A DNA stretch of 64,000 nt from Lachnospira sp900551945 (GTDB lineage Bacteria; Bacillota; Clostridia; Lachnospirales; Lachnospiraceae). Below the pieces are notes generated by a model. It was not told the DNA's origin, searched no databases, and worked only from the letters and a program-made list of their open reading frames with translations. The DNA is taken from NCBI GenBank assembly GCA_048380335.1, contig DBFCCI010000024.1:1-64000 (forward strand). Reading direction: 5' to 3'. The translations under genes were made by a program, and so were the position numbers. Of the stretch, positions 62,467 to 64,000 are shown one piece after another (position 1 is the first letter of the stretch; every line of letters begins with the position of its first letter).

Positions 62467-63609
62467 ATGAAAATTACAAATATTGAAATATTACCAGCTA
62501 GTAAATACTTATTTGTCAAAGTACATACTGATGAAGGAATTGTTGGAATTGGCGAGTCAGGTGCATGGGGCTTTTTAGATGCAACTGTTGGTGCTATCAA
62601 AAAATTTGAAAGTTATCTTATCGGCAAAAATCCTTTTCAAATAGAACACCATTGGAATTATATGTATCGCAGTATGTATTTTAGGGGTTCTGTAATTATG
62701 AGTGCAATTTCAGCAATTGATATTGCGCTCTGGGATATAAAAGGAAAAGCTCTTGGCGTTCCTGTCTATGAATTGTTAGGTGGAAAGACAAGAGATAAAG
62801 TAAGAAGTTACGAAGCAGTATTTGAATTTAACGCCGAAAGTATGGCAAAGCATTGTGTTGAATTAAAGGAAAATGGTTTTAGTGCGGCAAGACTTATGAT
62901 TACAGGAGATATCTCAAAGTCAGAAGCAGATAAAAATGACTCAATATTTAACCATAAAGTAAGCGAATATATCGAAAAAGTAAAGGCTTGTAGAGAAGCT
63001 GTTGGCAATGACTTTGATTTAATACTTGAATGTCACAGAAGTTTAAGTCCTAGTGAAGCTATCGCTTTTGCAAATGGAGTTGAACAGTATCACCCATTAT
63101 TCTTAGAAGACCCTATCGCTCCAGACAATATAGATGCTATGGCTGATATCGCACAAAGAACAAATATTCCAGTTGCTACGGGAGAAAGATTTATAAATAT
63201 TCAAGAATTTGAAATGTTAATGAAACGCAACGGTGCAAAATATGTTAGACCCGATGTGTGTGCGTTAGGTGGAATAACACCATGTAAGAAAGTAGCCGCT
63301 ATAGCAGAAGCTAACTACGTTCAAATAGTACCTCACAACCCACTTGGTCCTGTTTCAACGGCTGCTTGTCTTCAATTAGATGCTTCAATTCCTAATTTTG
63401 CTATTCAAGAATTTCCATCATTCTATCATCAAGGAAATGAAAGTCGCATGACAAAAGAACCTTTATGCGAAGAAGAAGGCTATATAATAGTTCCTAATGG
63501 TGCTGGTATAGGTATAGAACTTGTAGACGATATATGCGAACAGTTCCCACAAAAACAAAGAAGCATATCAGCACAAATAGCATTTGACGGTTCAGTTTAT
63601 GATATCTAA
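62467..63609 (+). CDS. Mandelate racemase/muconate lactonizing enzyme family dehydratase (sugar-acid dehydratase-like)
   Basis: 380 residues from the ATG at 62467. Enolase-superfamily capping domain (MKITNIEILPASKYLFVKVH) then barrel. Metal ligands are visible as E in FDLILECHRS, E in YHPLFLEDPI and E in VATGERFINI. RPDVCALGGI and the histidine of VQIVPHNPLGPVST fit the catalytic Asp-His pair of D-gluconate/D-galactonate/mannonate-type dehydratases. The exact sugar acid is not decidable from sequence. Product of the reaction would be a 2-keto-3-deoxy sugar acid, the same class of intermediate that KduD feeds. Confidence 0.85.
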   Translation: MKITNIEILPASKYLFVKVHTDEGIVGIGESGAWGFLDATVGAIKKFESYLIGKNPFQIEHHWNYMYRSMYFRGSVIMSAISAIDIALWDIKGKALGVPVYELLGGKTRDKVRSYEAVFEFNAESMAKHCVELKENGFSAARLMITGDISKSEADKNDSIFNHKVSEYIEKVKACREAVGNDFDLILECHRSLSPSEAIAFANGVEQYHPLFLEDPIAPDNIDAMADIAQRTNIPVATGERFINIQEFEMLMKRNGAKYVRPDVCALGGITPCKKVAAIAEANYVQIVPHNPLGPVSTAACLQLDASIPNFAIQEFPSFYHQGNESRMTKEPLCEEEGYIIVPNGAGIGIELVDDICEQFPQKQRSISAQIAFDGSVYDI

Positions 63610-63725
63610 GCTACTAATAAAAGTTGTTAAAATAAAATTCTCAAAACAACGAATACTTGAAATATCCATTTGAATAAACTATAATAGTACTCGAAAAAGA
63701 TATGAATTAACTGCGTAAGCACAAA

Positions 63726-63756
63726 ACGTCCCACAAGTCTATAACTTGTGGGGCGT
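63726..63756. terminator. Bidirectional terminator between the dehydratase and reductase genes
   Basis: A 13-bp stem (63726-63738 with 63744-63756, one G-U pair on one strand) in the gap between convergent genes, followed by TTCTT on plus and TTTT on minus. 63610-63725 shows nothing else. Confidence 0.8.
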
Positions 63757-63779
63757 TCTTGATTACATTCAAGTTTCTA

Positions 63780-64000
63780 TTATATTGCCTTTCCTAACTC
63801 ATAAGCCTTTTCTAATCCCGTATGACCTACAATCTCTCCTGCGTCATTTACTCCACCTGCAAATACTTTCCCTGCAAGTCTTGCTTTTTCAAAGCAATCA
63901 ATCCAACCTTCAAGACCGCTTATTGCCCTTTTATCCACATAATCTTCATCTTCGGCAGCAGTACTAAGTAAGTATATATCTTCAAATTTATAATCTGAAC
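63780..64000 (-). CDS. Flavodoxin-like NAD(P)H-dependent FMN reductase, C-terminal part
   Basis: Only the last 73 codons are inside the window: DYKFEDIYLLSTAAEDEDYV, ISGLEGWIDCFEKARLAGKV, FAGGVNDAGEIVGHTGLEKA and YELGKAI. This fits the end of the flavodoxin-fold reductases (NADPH-dependent FMN reductase family). The N-terminal flavin-binding loop is outside, so the exact subfamily is open. Confidence 0.7.
   Translation of the reverse strand, partial: SDYKFEDIYLLSTAAEDEDYVDKRAISGLEGWIDCFEKARLAGKVFAGGVNDAGEIVGHTGLEKAYELGKAI

Noticed and set aside
1..64000. CRISPR arrays, rRNA and tRNA genes
   Set aside because: No regularly spaced direct repeats, no rRNA sequence and no tRNA cloverleaf were seen by eye in any gap; a tRNAscan-SE or CRISPR finder run would settle it.

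Overview
The window reads as chromosome of an AT-rich, spore-forming, flagellated Gram-positive bacterium of the class Clostridia, most likely a Lachnospiraceae member. This is inferred from low-GC codon use, a spoIIID gene, a com/flg gene order like Bacillus subtilis, a tuf-fusA-rpsG-rpsL / rpoC-rpoB / rplL-rplJ / rplA-rplK / nusG-secE-rpmG block, and a kduD gene of the pectin (uronate) pathway. No species is claimed.

Layout. (1) 1-16.6 kb, minus strand: translation and transcription core in four transcription units. Promoters are readable before rpsL, rpoB, rplJ (with an L10-type attenuator leader) and rpmG. (2) 17-22.2 kb: an orphan FliD-like gene followed by a 220-bp inverted-repeat element; a CgeB-like glycosyltransferase and an AMP-ligase-like gene; then a flagellin gene reduced to 34 codons, with an intact sigma-D-type promoter, broken next to a collapsed IS30-family element. 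(3) 22.2-36.5 kb, minus strand: flagellar late-gene block comFC-yvyF-flgM-flgN-flgK-flgK-flgL-fliW-csrA-flaG-fliD-fliS-(fliT/flgN-like). An IS607-type element (intact TnpB, wrecked TnpA) sits between csrA and flaG. (4) 36.8-46.2 kb: recD2, a rod-binding flgJ-like gene, flgG and flgF-like rod genes, mbl, metK under a SAM-I riboswitch, a dead HD-GYP gene, and spoIIID. (5) 46.5-54 kb: trkA-trkH potassium uptake, an AraC regulator divergent from kduD, a candidate type I (holin-like) toxin locus absent from ordinary ORF calling, tcdA, and a small copper chaperone with a CsoR-like operator. (6) 54.4-64 kb: citX, carbonic anhydrase and yitT, then a decaying citrate cluster: citM with an in-frame stop, citF reduced to 37 codons and fused to the tail of a hybrid histidine kinase, but citE and citD intact. 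Next come a LysR regulator, an SLC13 transporter and an enolase-superfamily dehydratase, and the end of a flavodoxin-like reductase at the edge.

Two themes stand out. First, decay: flagellin, HD-GYP, citM, citF, a kinase and TnpA are broken while their neighbours are intact. Second, small structured repeats: three related MITE-like palindromes (one internally deleted) and two other long inverted repeats. Two of the three related copies lie directly after the stop codon of a minus-strand gene. All homology calls are from recognition of motifs and family sequence, not from a database search.
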